From positions 1 through 36,866 of IMG/VR virus record IMGVR_UViG_3300042691_010128: a stretch of 36,866 nt of DNA; one strand, given 5' to 3'. Source of the DNA: a virus. The notes under the pieces are model-generated. The model was given only the letters and a program-made list of their open reading frames with translations. It had not been told where the DNA came from and searched no databases. Positions 1 through 8,201 of the stretch are shown here, piece after piece (position 1 is the first letter of the stretch; every line of letters starts with the position of its first letter). A program made the translations under genes and the position numbers.

Positions 1-69
1 TGGATGACGTTTTAATTAGAGGGGAATAGTATGCCTTTTTTTGATCTTTTAGGTAGTTATGTTCAAGGC
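1..69. repeat. Direct terminal repeat, left copy (69 bp)
   Basis: Bases 1-69 are identical to 36798-36866. The copy covers the last codons of the cupin gene, the ribosome-binding site and the first 13 codons of the first ejection-type gene (second ATG at 36828). It therefore joins the two ends of the window in the middle of continuous coding sequence. The simplest reading is the overlap left when a circular or circularly permuted genome is assembled. A true short physical terminal repeat is less likely because it lies inside genes rather than near the terminase genes. Confidence 0.95.
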
Positions 70-1080
70 GAGGCCACCAAAGACGCAGCAAATACGTCTG
101 CTAAAGCACAATTAGAAGCCGCTCGAATTGCTGCTGAAGAATCGCGTTTTCGTCCTATTGGCGTAACTACGCGATTTGGCTCTAGTCAGTTCACGATGGA
201 TCCGACAACTGGCCGCTTATCCGCCGCTGGTTATACGGTATCGCCTGAACTTAGGGCGTATCAAGATCGCTTGATGGGGTTGAGTAATCAAGCATTGACT
301 GACGCTGAAGCCGCTAGAGGGCAATACATGCCTTTAACTGATGCTGCGTCTAGTCTCTTTAACCTTGGCAACCAATACTTAGCGCAGTCGCCTGAAGAAG
401 TTGCTGCTAATTATATACAAGGTCAGCAAAATTTACTCGCACCTAGCCGTGAGCGTCAATACGCGCAGCTACAAAATCAATTGTTTAATACTGGCCGCAC
501 TGGTTTAGCCGTCGGCGCAACTGGTATGCGTCCTGATGGCAGCGCTGGCCTTGGCGCTAGTAACCCAGAATTAGAAGCGTATTACAACGCGATAGCGCAG
601 CAAGATGCCGCTTTGGCCGCCGATGCTCAACAAAAAGGTCAACAGCAACTAGCATTCGGTACAGGTTTGTTCAACCAAGGCGCTAATTTTTTAGGTCAAT
701 TCCAACAGGGTCAGATTGGTGCTTTATCACCGTTTACCACTTATTTTGGCGGCGTAAGTAATTTAGAAGGTTTGGGTCAGCAACCATTGGATATCGGCGC
801 GAAATTAGGTGGCGGGAATGCAGTCGGCGCGCAAGCATTGTTTGAAGGTGGGTCAAATGCTGCAAGAACTATGCAGGGGCCTAATTCATATAGCCTTTTA
901 GCGGATGCTTTGCAGGGCGCAGGAGATAGTCCATATATCCAGCAAGGTGTGCGCAGTTTATTTGGCGGTGGTGGTTCACCAAATGCGCTAATTGAAGATA
1001 GGTCATATGGCGTGGGTATGGGCGGCGGCCCTATAGGTGGTGGCGCCGGCACGGGTTCTAACTATAGTTGGGCATATTAA
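31..1080 (+). CDS. Putative internal virion / ejection protein (small)
   Basis: The 349-residue protein has an Ala/Gln-rich N-terminal half that should be helical and a Gly-rich C-terminal tail (about 310-345). There is no signal peptide and no enzymatic motif. An AGGGG ribosome-binding site lies 6-7 bases before the ATG. The gene is the first of three consecutive large Ala/Gln-rich genes that follow the tail and cupin genes across the circle join. In short-tailed phages this position, just before lysis, holds the proteins packed in the capsid and ejected to form the DNA channel (T7 gp14/15/16, P22 gp7/20/16). The role is inferred from composition and position. It could instead be a minor tail structural protein. 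Confidence 0.6.
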   Translation: MPFFDLLGSYVQGEATKDAANTSAKAQLEAARIAAEESRFRPIGVTTRFGSSQFTMDPTTGRLSAAGYTVSPELRAYQDRLMGLSNQALTDAEAARGQYMPLTDAASSLFNLGNQYLAQSPEEVAANYIQGQQNLLAPSRERQYAQLQNQLFNTGRTGLAVGATGMRPDGSAGLGASNPELEAYYNAIAQQDAALAADAQQKGQQQLAFGTGLFNQGANFLGQFQQGQIGALSPFTTYFGGVSNLEGLGQQPLDIGAKLGGGNAVGAQALFEGGSNAARTMQGPNSYSLLADALQGAGDSPYIQQGVRSLFGGGGSPNALIEDRSYGVGMGGGPIGGGAGTGSNYSWAY

Positions 1081-1089
1081 GGGGTCATT

Positions 1090-2436
1090 ATGGCAAGCGA
1101 AATATTAGGGCTGTTTACATCGCCAGAGCAATACAACATGATGCAGCAACAGGCACAGCAAAATCGTGCAGCTCAGTTTGCTCAACTTACTCCAATGGAA
1201 AAAGCTAGTTATGGCGCGTATAAAGGTGGCCGAGGATTAGCCGACTTCGGCGTTCGTTTATTTGGTGTCGAAGACCCACAACTGCGTATGATTTCGCAGC
1301 GTCAGATGTTGTCTAGAGAGATCGATCCATCTGATCCTGAGTCTATATTGCGTGCAGCTCAAAAAGCTGGGCAAATGGGCGATCAACAGTTTGCATTGAC
1401 GCTATCTGATTACGCTCGTAAAGCACAGAGTGAGATGGCGCAAGCGCGACAACGCACTGCTGCCGCTGAAAGAGAACGTCAGCAAGCTATACCTGCGGAT
1501 ATAGCTTTGGCATCAGCTAAAGGTGATCTTGATATTGCTATTAATCGCATGACAAAAATGGATCAAACACCTGAGGTTGTTGAAGCGTTAGCTAACGCAA
1601 AAATTTTACGTGCTGCGTATGACAAAGACGCGCCTACTACAAACGAAATGAAAAATGCAGCTGCGTTTGCGTTACGTAAAGGCCCAGTAGGTTCGGACTT
1701 GTACAACGCAGAATACGATAGCAGACTTGAAAAATTTACCTCAAGAGCTGACAAAGTAACTCCGTATGGCGCAGATAGAAATGCTACAGCGCAAGGCGAA
1801 TTTGGAGAAGATTTTGCTGATTTAACCCAAGCGCAGAAAAAAATAGTGAATGATATTGTAGAGAGAGATAAACGAAAATTAGCTGAATCGGGCGCGCCTA
1901 TAGTACCAGGGCGAAAAGATGTTAAGGATATACCAGGATTTAGAGACAAAGTAATTCAAACTATTGACCCGTTTCGTAAAACAATTACGTCTACCGATCA
2001 AGGCTTACAATCAATTAATGATTCGCTTAAAACAGGAAACTTTATTTCCTTTAAAGCCGCTCGTACTCAATTAGCTAAATCGTTAGACAACAGCACATTA
2101 AGCCGTAAAGACATTGAGGATGCTGGTGGCGATCCATCTATTCTTGGCGGCGCAATTGATTGGGCGTCAACCAAAATAACGGCTACCCCAAGCGCAGACA
2201 CGCAAAATAGAATGAAAGCTACTTTAACGGCTATAAATAAACTTGCACGTCAAAAAGGCCAAGCTGAACTTGACGTACAAAGAAAAATAGCTACAAGAGC
2301 TGGGTTTGACCAACAAGACTCCGAACTTATCTTTGATATACCTGAGTTTCGCTCTAAAGGCGCGGCGCCAGCAAAAGGGCAAAAACAAACGATTACTACT
2401 AAGCGCGGCACGCTTGTCACTGTAGAAACGGAATAA
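1090..2436 (+). CDS. Putative internal virion / ejection protein (medium)
   Basis: This 448-residue protein is very rich in Gln, Ala, Lys and charged helical segments. The stretches at about 15-35 and 100-140 look like amphipathic helix or coiled coil. No catalytic motif or membrane segment is evident. It starts 9 bases after the previous stop and ends two bases before the next ATG, so the three genes form a translationally linked block. By order and composition it is the middle member of an ejection-protein trio as in T7 or P22. I recognise no specific family, so only the virion-internal role is offered, by inference. Confidence 0.6.
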   Translation: MASEILGLFTSPEQYNMMQQQAQQNRAAQFAQLTPMEKASYGAYKGGRGLADFGVRLFGVEDPQLRMISQRQMLSREIDPSDPESILRAAQKAGQMGDQQFALTLSDYARKAQSEMAQARQRTAAAERERQQAIPADIALASAKGDLDIAINRMTKMDQTPEVVEALANAKILRAAYDKDAPTTNEMKNAAAFALRKGPVGSDLYNAEYDSRLEKFTSRADKVTPYGADRNATAQGEFGEDFADLTQAQKKIVNDIVERDKRKLAESGAPIVPGRKDVKDIPGFRDKVIQTIDPFRKTITSTDQGLQSINDSLKTGNFISFKAARTQLAKSLDNSTLSRKDIEDAGGDPSILGGAIDWASTKITATPSADTQNRMKATLTAINKLARQKGQAELDVQRKIATRAGFDQQDSELIFDIPEFRSKGAAPAKGQKQTITTKRGTLVTVETE

Positions 2437-2438
2437 TC

Positions 2439-5174
2439 ATGGCGTATAAATACACTATCGATGGAAAAGTGTACCGTAGCGAAACACCGCTATCGGAAGA
2501 CGAAATAGATGAGTTGTCTGGCGGCGCAGCTCCTGCTGCTGCGGCAGCGCCAAAAGGTGACTATCGCGTTGAAGCGGCGCGTAAGGGCTTTGCAAGTTCA
2601 GTCGGCGCGCTAACTGGTTTAAGCCGCGCATTGAATGACCAACTAACATCATTGGGAATCAACCCTATTGAGTTAGGCTCTAAAGCCGCTGGTCTTCCGC
2701 CATCAAAAATGTCACCTAGCGCAACGCAATCCTTTCAAGCTGGCCGTGCTTCAACCTATGATCCACTAATGCGTTTGTTAGGTAGCACCGGCGCAGAGCC
2801 AACTACAACTGGACAAGCGATTACAGCAAGAGGTATTGAAGCAGTAACGTCACCAGAATCGTATTTGTTTCCTGGCCTAACCGCAGTACAACGTGCTGGC
2901 CCATTAGTTAGAGGTATGGTTCTCCCAGCGGAGCAATTCTTATTTGGCGCCGGCGCTGAAACAGGCGCTATGGCGGGCGAAGCCGCCGGTCTGAAATTTG
3001 ACGCGCCAACAGCCGGTCGAATAGTAGGTGGGTTGTTAGGCGGCGTTGCTACTGGGTCAGCACTAGGTACGTCTACGCGCTTAGTTAACGTTGGTGATAA
3101 AGCATGGACAGCGGCTAAAGGTAAGTGGGATCAGCTGCGCGGTAAGACGCCAGAGAATGAAATCCTGCGTGAAGTCGATAACCGTATCAGTAACATATTA
3201 ATCGCTGCTATGGCGGCTGACCCTAGCATGATGAGCAAGGTAGAAGCGGCCGTTAAAGCGCAAGGTAACGTATCGCTTAAAGCGCCAGGCGCGCCAAAAG
3301 TAGAGCTGCCTACGTCGTCATTGATTGCTGATAACCCAGTTATTGTTAGCATCATTCAAAATCTATCGTCGCGCGATCCAGAGTTTCGTACTAAATACGG
3401 TTTGCAGTTTGAGAAAGCGGTTAACGATCTTCGTAAAAATCAGATTAGTTTGTTTGGTGATCCAACAAAAATTGCGGCTGAAGCGGCTACTCGCGCTGAA
3501 GCTGGTAGGCCGTTGGCCGCTGGTTACGACATCGGTAAATCACAACAGCGCAAGTTGCGTTCATTAGATGAGCAGATAGCCGATGCGTATACCCGACAAG
3601 ACCTTGACCCAACTGCGTTTGGTACAAAAGTTGAACAGTTAATTGGCCAGAAAGAAAAAGATGCTCGCGTATCAACTAAGCCGTTGTATGCGGAAGCGTT
3701 TAAGATTGCTGATGATAAAGGGGTTAAACTGCCAGCAAGCGCGGTAGACGATATCTACGGTTTTGTTGTGGCCGGTCAGAACTCAGATATTTTTGCTAGA
3801 TTCCCCTCGATATACAAAAGCGTAAAAGCTAAATTCCGTCCTGCGGTGACTGAGCCTAGCGCCGTATTGACCGCTGAAGGTGTACCTGCTGTACCAGGCG
3901 GCACTAAGTTTGCGGCCGCAAGTGCTGAAGATTTGGATTCACTAAAGCGCGAAATTAATAAGCAGTTGCGCGGCAGCCGTGATGAAAACAACGTGCGTCT
4001 GTTAAACGAGTTGAAAGCGCGCGTTAACGGTCATATTGACAGTCTTGACCCTGATTTTGTTAACGCATATAAGAATGCAGACAAAGCATATCTAGAGCGC
4101 GTTGGCTTACCATTTAACGCTGAAACAATTAAATCAGTCGATCGTAAAAAGTTTGTTGAACAGATCGCGCCAGCGTTAATTGGTAACCGCACTAACGTCG
4201 ATGATTTCTTGCGCGTAACGGGCGCTGAAGGTCAACAGCTTGTTAAAGATGCGTTCTACGACAGCTTTACTAAGTCGGCGTTAAAGAACGACGTTATTGA
4301 TCCAAAAGCGGCTAACCAATGGTTGCAAAAGAATAGCCCGAAAATGGCCGCTATCCCTGGTCTTGAAGATGAGTTGCGCGCAGCAGTTAATAACGTGCAA
4401 GCACTGCGCGCTCAACAGGCTAGATTAGATGGTGAATTTCGTCGCGTTGCAGGTCAACAGATTTTGGGTAAAGAAGGCATTAGCGACCCAACTGACTTGG
4501 TTAGAAAAATGTACGGCAGCGTGGACTTCACTAATAAGTTCATGCGCCAGTATGGCGCTAACAAAGATGCTGTTAACGCTGCGCGTGCGTACATGTTGGA
4601 CGACATTGTGGCCAAAGGTGGTAACGCAGTTGATTTCTTAAACAGCCGCGATAACGCCGCTATATTTAACCGAGTGTTTGGGCCAGGCTACTCTAAGAAA
4701 GTATCTGACTTTGCGGCGGTGTCTGAGCGGTTGAATAAAGACTTAACGCAAGTAGCTTTCCGTCCTGAGACAGTACCAAAAACGCCGGTTGAGCAAGCTA
4801 CGGGTATTCCGTTAGAGCAAATTATTTCGCGGTTCTTTAACCCCGTATCGGGCGCCCGTTACGCAGTGACGTCTTTGTTTAGTAAGTATTGGGCAAAACA
4901 GGCTGCAACTAAAACTGAAGAAAAACTTAAAGAATTGCTGTTAAACCCAACCGATTTTGTAAAAGTCGCTAAAGCAGTTCAGCCGCGCGCTGAAGGTATC
5001 AACGCAGAGCAGCTTAAAACACTAGTAGATGTCGGTAAGAAGTACGGCATTAACTGGGTACAAGACGCTGCAAACGATGCAAGAGCGGGCGCATTACGTG
5101 GCGCAAGGGCCGGTATGCAAGAGCCGATTCAAATGCCGCAAACTGAAATGACTACCGAAGATGTAGAGGAATAA
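2439..5174 (+). CDS. Large internal virion / ejection protein
   Basis: This 911-residue protein is the largest in the genome. A short N-terminal segment (residues 1-30) is followed by Ala-rich linkers. Gly/Ala-rich, moderately hydrophobic stretches at about 150-205 could insert into a membrane. The rest is a long helical, charged region with Lys/Arg/Gln-rich segments, and the C-terminus is acidic. I see no lytic transglycosylase signature of the kind found in T7 gp16. Large size, helical composition, final position in the trio and placement just before lysis genes fit the ejection protein that spans the envelope (T7 gp16 or P22 gp16 class). That assignment rests on context. Confidence 0.6.
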   Translation: MAYKYTIDGKVYRSETPLSEDEIDELSGGAAPAAAAAPKGDYRVEAARKGFASSVGALTGLSRALNDQLTSLGINPIELGSKAAGLPPSKMSPSATQSFQAGRASTYDPLMRLLGSTGAEPTTTGQAITARGIEAVTSPESYLFPGLTAVQRAGPLVRGMVLPAEQFLFGAGAETGAMAGEAAGLKFDAPTAGRIVGGLLGGVATGSALGTSTRLVNVGDKAWTAAKGKWDQLRGKTPENEILREVDNRISNILIAAMAADPSMMSKVEAAVKAQGNVSLKAPGAPKVELPTSSLIADNPVIVSIIQNLSSRDPEFRTKYGLQFEKAVNDLRKNQISLFGDPTKIAAEAATRAEAGRPLAAGYDIGKSQQRKLRSLDEQIADAYTRQDLDPTAFGTKVEQLIGQKEKDARVSTKPLYAEAFKIADDKGVKLPASAVDDIYGFVVAGQNSDIFARFPSIYKSVKAKFRPAVTEPSAVLTAEGVPAVPGGTKFAAASAEDLDSLKREINKQLRGSRDENNVRLLNELKARVNGHIDSLDPDFVNAYKNADKAYLERVGLPFNAETIKSVDRKKFVEQIAPALIGNRTNVDDFLRVTGAEGQQLVKDAFYDSFTKSALKNDVIDPKAANQWLQKNSPKMAAIPGLEDELRAAVNNVQALRAQQARLDGEFRRVAGQQILGKEGISDPTDLVRKMYGSVDFTNKFMRQYGANKDAVNAARAYMLDDIVAKGGNAVDFLNSRDNAAIFNRVFGPGYSKKVSDFAAVSERLNKDLTQVAFRPETVPKTPVEQATGIPLEQIISRFFNPVSGARYAVTSLFSKYWAKQAATKTEEKLKELLLNPTDFVKVAKAVQPRAEGINAEQLKTLVDVGKKYGINWVQDAANDARAGALRGARAGMQEPIQMPQTEMTTEDVEE

Positions 5175-5211
5175 ATGCCAATTACGCGCATTTTTTTAAG
5201 AGGGAATTGCG

Positions 5212-5823
5212 ATTGACCCGCTTACCATTCTTGCGGCTGCAAAATTGGCTGCAAGTGCGATTAAGCAAGGATGCGAATTGTATCAGTCTGCAAAAGCCGA
5301 TGGCATGGAGCTGGTCGATGCCTACGGTAAAGTCAAGGACGTTGTTGCCGACATTAGCGGCCACCTCGGAAACTTTTTTAAAGCGCACGAACAGTTAGAG
5401 AAGCACGTACACGAAGAAGAATTAAAGACTAAGAAAGTTCGCGATCCTGAGCTATCAATAAATCAGGAAGCATTTAACAGAGTCATGGCTGTAAAAGAAA
5501 TGCAAAGGCTAGAAACCGAATTACGCGAAACTCTCGTGTACCAAGCGCCCAAAGAACTCGGTGCTATCTGGTCATCTTTTGAGGCTATGCGCGATAAGGT
5601 TAAGGCAGAACGTGCCGAGGTACAGCGGCAAGAGTTACTAAAGCAACAGGTGGCGGCATGGCGACGGGCAAGTATAAAAAGAAAAATCGCGGCGCAGATG
5701 ACGTCAATTCTCGCGGTCGTGTTCATAACATTGTGGTTCCTATGGCTAATGATACTTCTAAGGACGAGCGCGACGTACCGTGGTCTCTACTCATCGCCGT
5801 CATTGTTTTGTGTTTTGTGTTAG
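5212..5823 (+). CDS. Conserved podovirus membrane-anchored protein, apparent AUU start
   Basis: The reading frame encodes about 203 residues: a short N-terminal hydrophobic stretch (IDPLTILAAAKLAASAI), a long charged helical region, a basic patch, and one membrane segment near the end (about 168-188, SILAVVFITLWFLWLMILL). Related phage proteins, as I remember them, begin Met-Ile-Asp-Pro. Here no ATG, GTG or TTG exists at that point. The first codon before GAC-CCG is ATT at 5212, 7 bases after an AGAGGGA ribosome-binding site (5199-5205). The next standard start, TTG at 5245, has no such site and would delete the hydrophobic head. AUU initiation is therefore inferred; a G-to-T sequencing error is the alternative. 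The 3' end overlaps the next gene by 166 bases in another frame. Function unknown; it lies immediately upstream of lysis genes. Confidence 0.65.
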   Translation: MDPLTILAAAKLAASAIKQGCELYQSAKADGMELVDAYGKVKDVVADISGHLGNFFKAHEQLEKHVHEEELKTKKVRDPELSINQEAFNRVMAVKEMQRLETELRETLVYQAPKELGAIWSSFEAMRDKVKAERAEVQRQELLKQQVAAWRRASIKRKIAAQMTSILAVVFITLWFLWLMILLRTSATYRGLYSSPSLFCVLC

Positions 5824-5951
5824 TAATTGCGCTCCCGATTATGGGAGTAATGTACATGGATATGAACAACGCCACTGCAATGGCGATGGAAGAGGCAAGA
5901 AAAATGCGCGAGTTGCGCGTCAAAATACTTTTAGAAATGCGGAGTGAATAA
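5658..5951 (+). CDS. Small single-pass membrane protein in the lysis cassette
   Basis: The 97-residue protein has a basic N-terminus (KYKKKNRG), one membrane segment at about 44-65 (SLLIAVIVLCFVLVIALPIM), and a charged helical C-terminus rich in Met, Glu and Arg. An AGGTGG site precedes the ATG. The first 166 bases overlap the C-terminal coding region of the upstream gene in a different frame, and the stop overlaps the holin start as TAATG. Topology and place next to holin and endolysin would suit an inner-membrane spanin or accessory lysis protein. I see no Rz1-like lipobox partner, so this is only a possibility. An internal ATG at 5742 could give a shorter, membrane-only product. Confidence 0.6.
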   Translation: MATGKYKKKNRGADDVNSRGRVHNIVVPMANDTSKDERDVPWSLLIAVIVLCFVLVIALPIMGVMYMDMNNATAMAMEEARKMRELRVKILLEMRSE

Positions 5952-6466
5952 TGCTTACAATCTTTTCGACTTTTGTATCCTTTTTGATGGGCGGTTTACC
6001 TAAACTGCTTGACTTCTTTCAAGACCGCTCAGACAAATCCCATGAGCTAAAACTAGCGCAGATGCAAACTGAGCGCGAGCTGCAACTAGCCGCTGCCGGT
6101 TTTATTGCGCAAGAAAAAATAGAAGCCATTAAGCTAGACGAGATCAAAACCCAGACACAATCTGCGGAAAAAGTCTCGCTAATCGACGCACAAAAAGCGG
6201 AGATGAATGCCATCTATGTCCACGACGCCGCACTTAGCGAAGGCACAAGCAAGTGGATGAAAGACCTGCGCGCAAGTGTTCGTCCTGTGATTACGTATGG
6301 CTTCTTTTTCTTGTTAGTCGGTATTGATGCCGTTATTGCGTACAAGGGTCTGACAACTGGCGTGGAGTTTACAGCGTTAGCCGACCAGTTATGGGATAAC
6401 GAGACGCAAGCGTTGTTTGCTAGCATCATAGCGTTCCACTTTGGCGGCAGGGCTTTTGGCAAATGA
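5951..6466 (+). CDS. Holin (3-TM type)
   Basis: This 171-residue protein has a hydrophobic N-terminal segment (about 1-20), a long charged helical region (about 25-95, Gln/Glu/Lys-rich), and two membrane segments near the C-terminus (about 112-132 and 148-165). The arrangement matches the 'holin of 3TMs' family known from gene transfer agents and podoviruses. The ATG overlaps the upstream stop (TAATG), and its own TGA overlaps the lysozyme ATG (ATGA at 6463-6466), so holin and endolysin are translationally coupled. The expected job is timed permeabilisation of the inner membrane to release the endolysin. The family call comes from layout and context, not from a search. Confidence 0.75.
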   Translation: MLTIFSTFVSFLMGGLPKLLDFFQDRSDKSHELKLAQMQTERELQLAAAGFIAQEKIEAIKLDEIKTQTQSAEKVSLIDAQKAEMNAIYVHDAALSEGTSKWMKDLRASVRPVITYGFFFLLVGIDAVIAYKGLTTGVEFTALADQLWDNETQALFASIIAFHFGGRAFGK

Positions 6467-6939
6467 TAAGCCATAAAGCACTTGAAATGATTAAGCACCA
6501 CGAAGGGGTAAGGATTAAACCTTACCGGTGCCCAGCGCTATTGTGGACAATCGGCGTGGGTCATGTAATTGACCCTAATCATACGAAATTGTCGGTAGAT
6601 GATAGGAAGTTCCTACCTTGTCCTACGGAGTGGAACCGCACGTTTACGATGGAGGAAGTTGATGCCATTCTTCAAAAAGACCTTAATCGTTTTGTTGCGG
6701 GAGTTCTGCGCTATTGCCCTAGCAGTGTTAATAATCAAGGCTGGCTTGACGCTCTTGTGAGTTTTAGCTTTAACCTAGGCTTAGGCACACTTCAACGCAG
6801 TACACTGCGCCAAAAACACAACCGCGGCGATTATGTTGGCGCAGCGGATGAGTTCCTGAAGTATTGCAAAGCTAGCGGAAAAGTTTTACGTGGTCTTGAA
6901 AACCGACGCAAGGATGAGCGCGCTATATATCTAACGTAA
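6463..6939 (+). CDS. Endolysin: T4/P22-type lysozyme (GH24)
   Basis: The 158-residue protein is the usual length for family 24 glycoside hydrolases, which cut the MurNAc-GlcNAc bond of peptidoglycan. The catalytic segment is near the N-terminus: Glu14 in HHEG, then Cys23 and Thr29 in LWTIGVGH, giving the Glu-8-Cys-5-Thr spacing. T4 lysozyme has Asp20 where this protein has Cys23, a natural variant seen in other phage lysozymes and compatible with activity. The later ALVSFSFNLG and RRKDERAIYL segments also fit the family. There is no signal-arrest N-terminal helix, so export should depend on the holin just upstream. Confidence 0.92.
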   Translation: MISHKALEMIKHHEGVRIKPYRCPALLWTIGVGHVIDPNHTKLSVDDRKFLPCPTEWNRTFTMEEVDAILQKDLNRFVAGVLRYCPSSVNNQGWLDALVSFSFNLGLGTLQRSTLRQKHNRGDYVGAADEFLKYCKASGKVLRGLENRRKDERAIYLT

Positions 6940-6940
6940 T

Positions 6941-6969
6941 TTGTAACGTTATCTTAACAAATATATGAT
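6941..6969 (+). promoter_or_regulatory. Candidate sigma70-type promoter
   Basis: TTGTAA (6941-6946) is followed by a 17-base spacer and TATGAT (6964-6969). The predicted transcription start (about 6976) is only 5 bases before the ATG at 6981, so the transcript would be almost leaderless, and no ribosome-binding site is visible. The spacer contains the palindrome TAACGTTA. It lies in the 41-base gap after the lysozyme gene and could re-start transcription for the next genes. Confidence 0.4.
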
Positions 6970-6980
6970 ATATAGCAGAA

Positions 6981-7181
6981 ATGCCTAAAAAATCACTTCC
7001 CGCCGATTGTATGCCAGCGTGCGTTTCGTGCGCTTTTTTTATGTGCGAACTAAAGGAAGAACTAGGCTTTTGTAGACGCTATCCTCCCATGATTATTGAA
7101 GCGGAAGATGGTTACGATAGTTGCATACCTGTTACCGCTCGCGCTGATTGGTGCGGCGAATTTATACGCAAGGTGAATTAA
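6981..7181 (+). CDS. Small Cys-rich protein (CRRYPP...WCGEF type)
   Basis: This 66-residue protein has seven Cys: C10, C14, C17, C22, C31, C47 and C58. The motifs CRRYPP and DWCGEF are shared by many small phage and bacterial proteins of unknown function in which the Cys residues probably bind a metal ion or cluster. No ribosome-binding site is seen; a candidate promoter lies directly upstream. The stop overlaps the phosphoesterase ATG (TAATG), so the two are likely co-translated. No function can be assigned. Confidence 0.7.
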   Translation: MPKKSLPADCMPACVSCAFFMCELKEELGFCRRYPPMIIEAEDGYDSCIPVTARADWCGEFIRKVN

Positions 7182-8143
7182 TGGCCACTAAAATATCGGA
7201 TGATGATTTTATTGCGACATGGCGTCGGCTGCAATCAGTGACCGATATGGCTAACGAGACAGGCCTAACAATTCGTGCGGTAAATGCGCGTCGTCGCAAA
7301 CTAGAGAAAAATTACGGCACTATTTTGAGCGCAGCAAGCCCGCGCAGTCCTGATTTTAAGATTTCGATACCTGAAAACGGTATTCGGGTTAATTTTGAAC
7401 TTGATAGCGGCACGATTATGGTTGCTAGTGATTGCCACTACTGGCCTGGCATCATATCAACGGCGCATCGTGCGTTCGTATTGTTTGCGAAAGAATTAAA
7501 GCCTAAAGCGATTGTGATGAACGGCGACGTTTTTGACGGCGCGTCAATCAGCCGTCATCCACCTGGCGGCACTTGGGAAGCCACACCCACGGTTAGGCAA
7601 GAACTCGAAGCTTGTCAAGAGCGTTTAGCTGAGATCGAGGCAGCATCATTAAACAGTAAGTTACATTGGACGTGGGGAAACCACGACCAACGCTTTAACG
7701 CCAGATTAGCAGCCCAAGTAGGCGACGGTTTCAAAGGCATAGTTGGCATGAACCTGACTGACCACTTTCCGCGCTGGCGCTTTTCAACGTCTGTTATGGT
7801 TAATGGTAATTGCATGATAAAACATAGGTGGCATAACGGAATCCATGCTATTTATAACAACACCCTTAAGGCGGGTACCTCAATCGTTACCGGCCATCTT
7901 CACTCCTTAAAATGCACGCCTTTCACCGACTACACTGGCACGCGCTACGGCGTCGATACAGGGTCGCTTGCCGACGTCAACGGCCAACAGTTTAGTTACT
8001 CAGAAGATAACGCTCGCAACCATCGGTCGGGCTATGCCGTGCTTACTTTCTATAACGGCAAGCTGTTGCCGCCAGAGTTATGCGAAGTATTAGATGAGGA
8101 AGAAGGCATCATTTATTTCCGTGGAAACGTCTTTAAAGTGTAA
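7181..8143 (+). CDS. Calcineurin-like metallophosphoesterase with N-terminal HTH
   Basis: The 320-residue protein starts at the ATG overlapping the upstream stop (AGGTG 6 bases before); the upstream GTG at 7148 is less likely. Residues 8-45 look like a helix-turn-helix. The phosphoesterase motifs follow in order: D84-x-H86, GDVFD (115-119), GNHD (166-169) and GHLH (238-241). These are the two-metal ligands of the calcineurin/Mre11-like superfamily, so the active site seems complete. The substrate cannot be read from sequence; nucleic acid or nucleotide phosphoesters are plausible given the DNA-binding-like N-terminus. It lies downstream of lysis genes, with the acidic-protein gene next. Confidence 0.88.
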   Translation: MATKISDDDFIATWRRLQSVTDMANETGLTIRAVNARRRKLEKNYGTILSAASPRSPDFKISIPENGIRVNFELDSGTIMVASDCHYWPGIISTAHRAFVLFAKELKPKAIVMNGDVFDGASISRHPPGGTWEATPTVRQELEACQERLAEIEAASLNSKLHWTWGNHDQRFNARLAAQVGDGFKGIVGMNLTDHFPRWRFSTSVMVNGNCMIKHRWHNGIHAIYNNTLKAGTSIVTGHLHSLKCTPFTDYTGTRYGVDTGSLADVNGQQFSYSEDNARNHRSGYAVLTFYNGKLLPPELCEVLDEEEGIIYFRGNVFKV

Positions 8144-8160
8144 AAATCAGCGCGTAATAT
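8132..8160 (+). promoter_or_regulatory. Weak candidate promoter for the acidic-protein gene
   Basis: TTTAAA (8132-8137), a 17-base spacer and TAATAT (8155-8160) overlap the end of the phosphoesterase gene. The predicted start near 8167 gives a leader of about 35 bases before the ATG at 8202. With the strong terminator at 8452-8479 this would let the acidic-protein gene form its own short transcript. The -35 match is modest (4 of 6). Confidence 0.3.
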
Positions 8161-8201
8161 AGCTTTGTGGCCGTGGGGGCTGCATTTAATTGGGAGTTAT
8201 T

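Noticed and set aside
1563-1949. Leftward open frame of 128 residues inside the second ejection gene
   Set aside because: Antisense to a well-supported gene, no ribosome-binding site, Ser/Ala-rich composition expected of a shadow frame.
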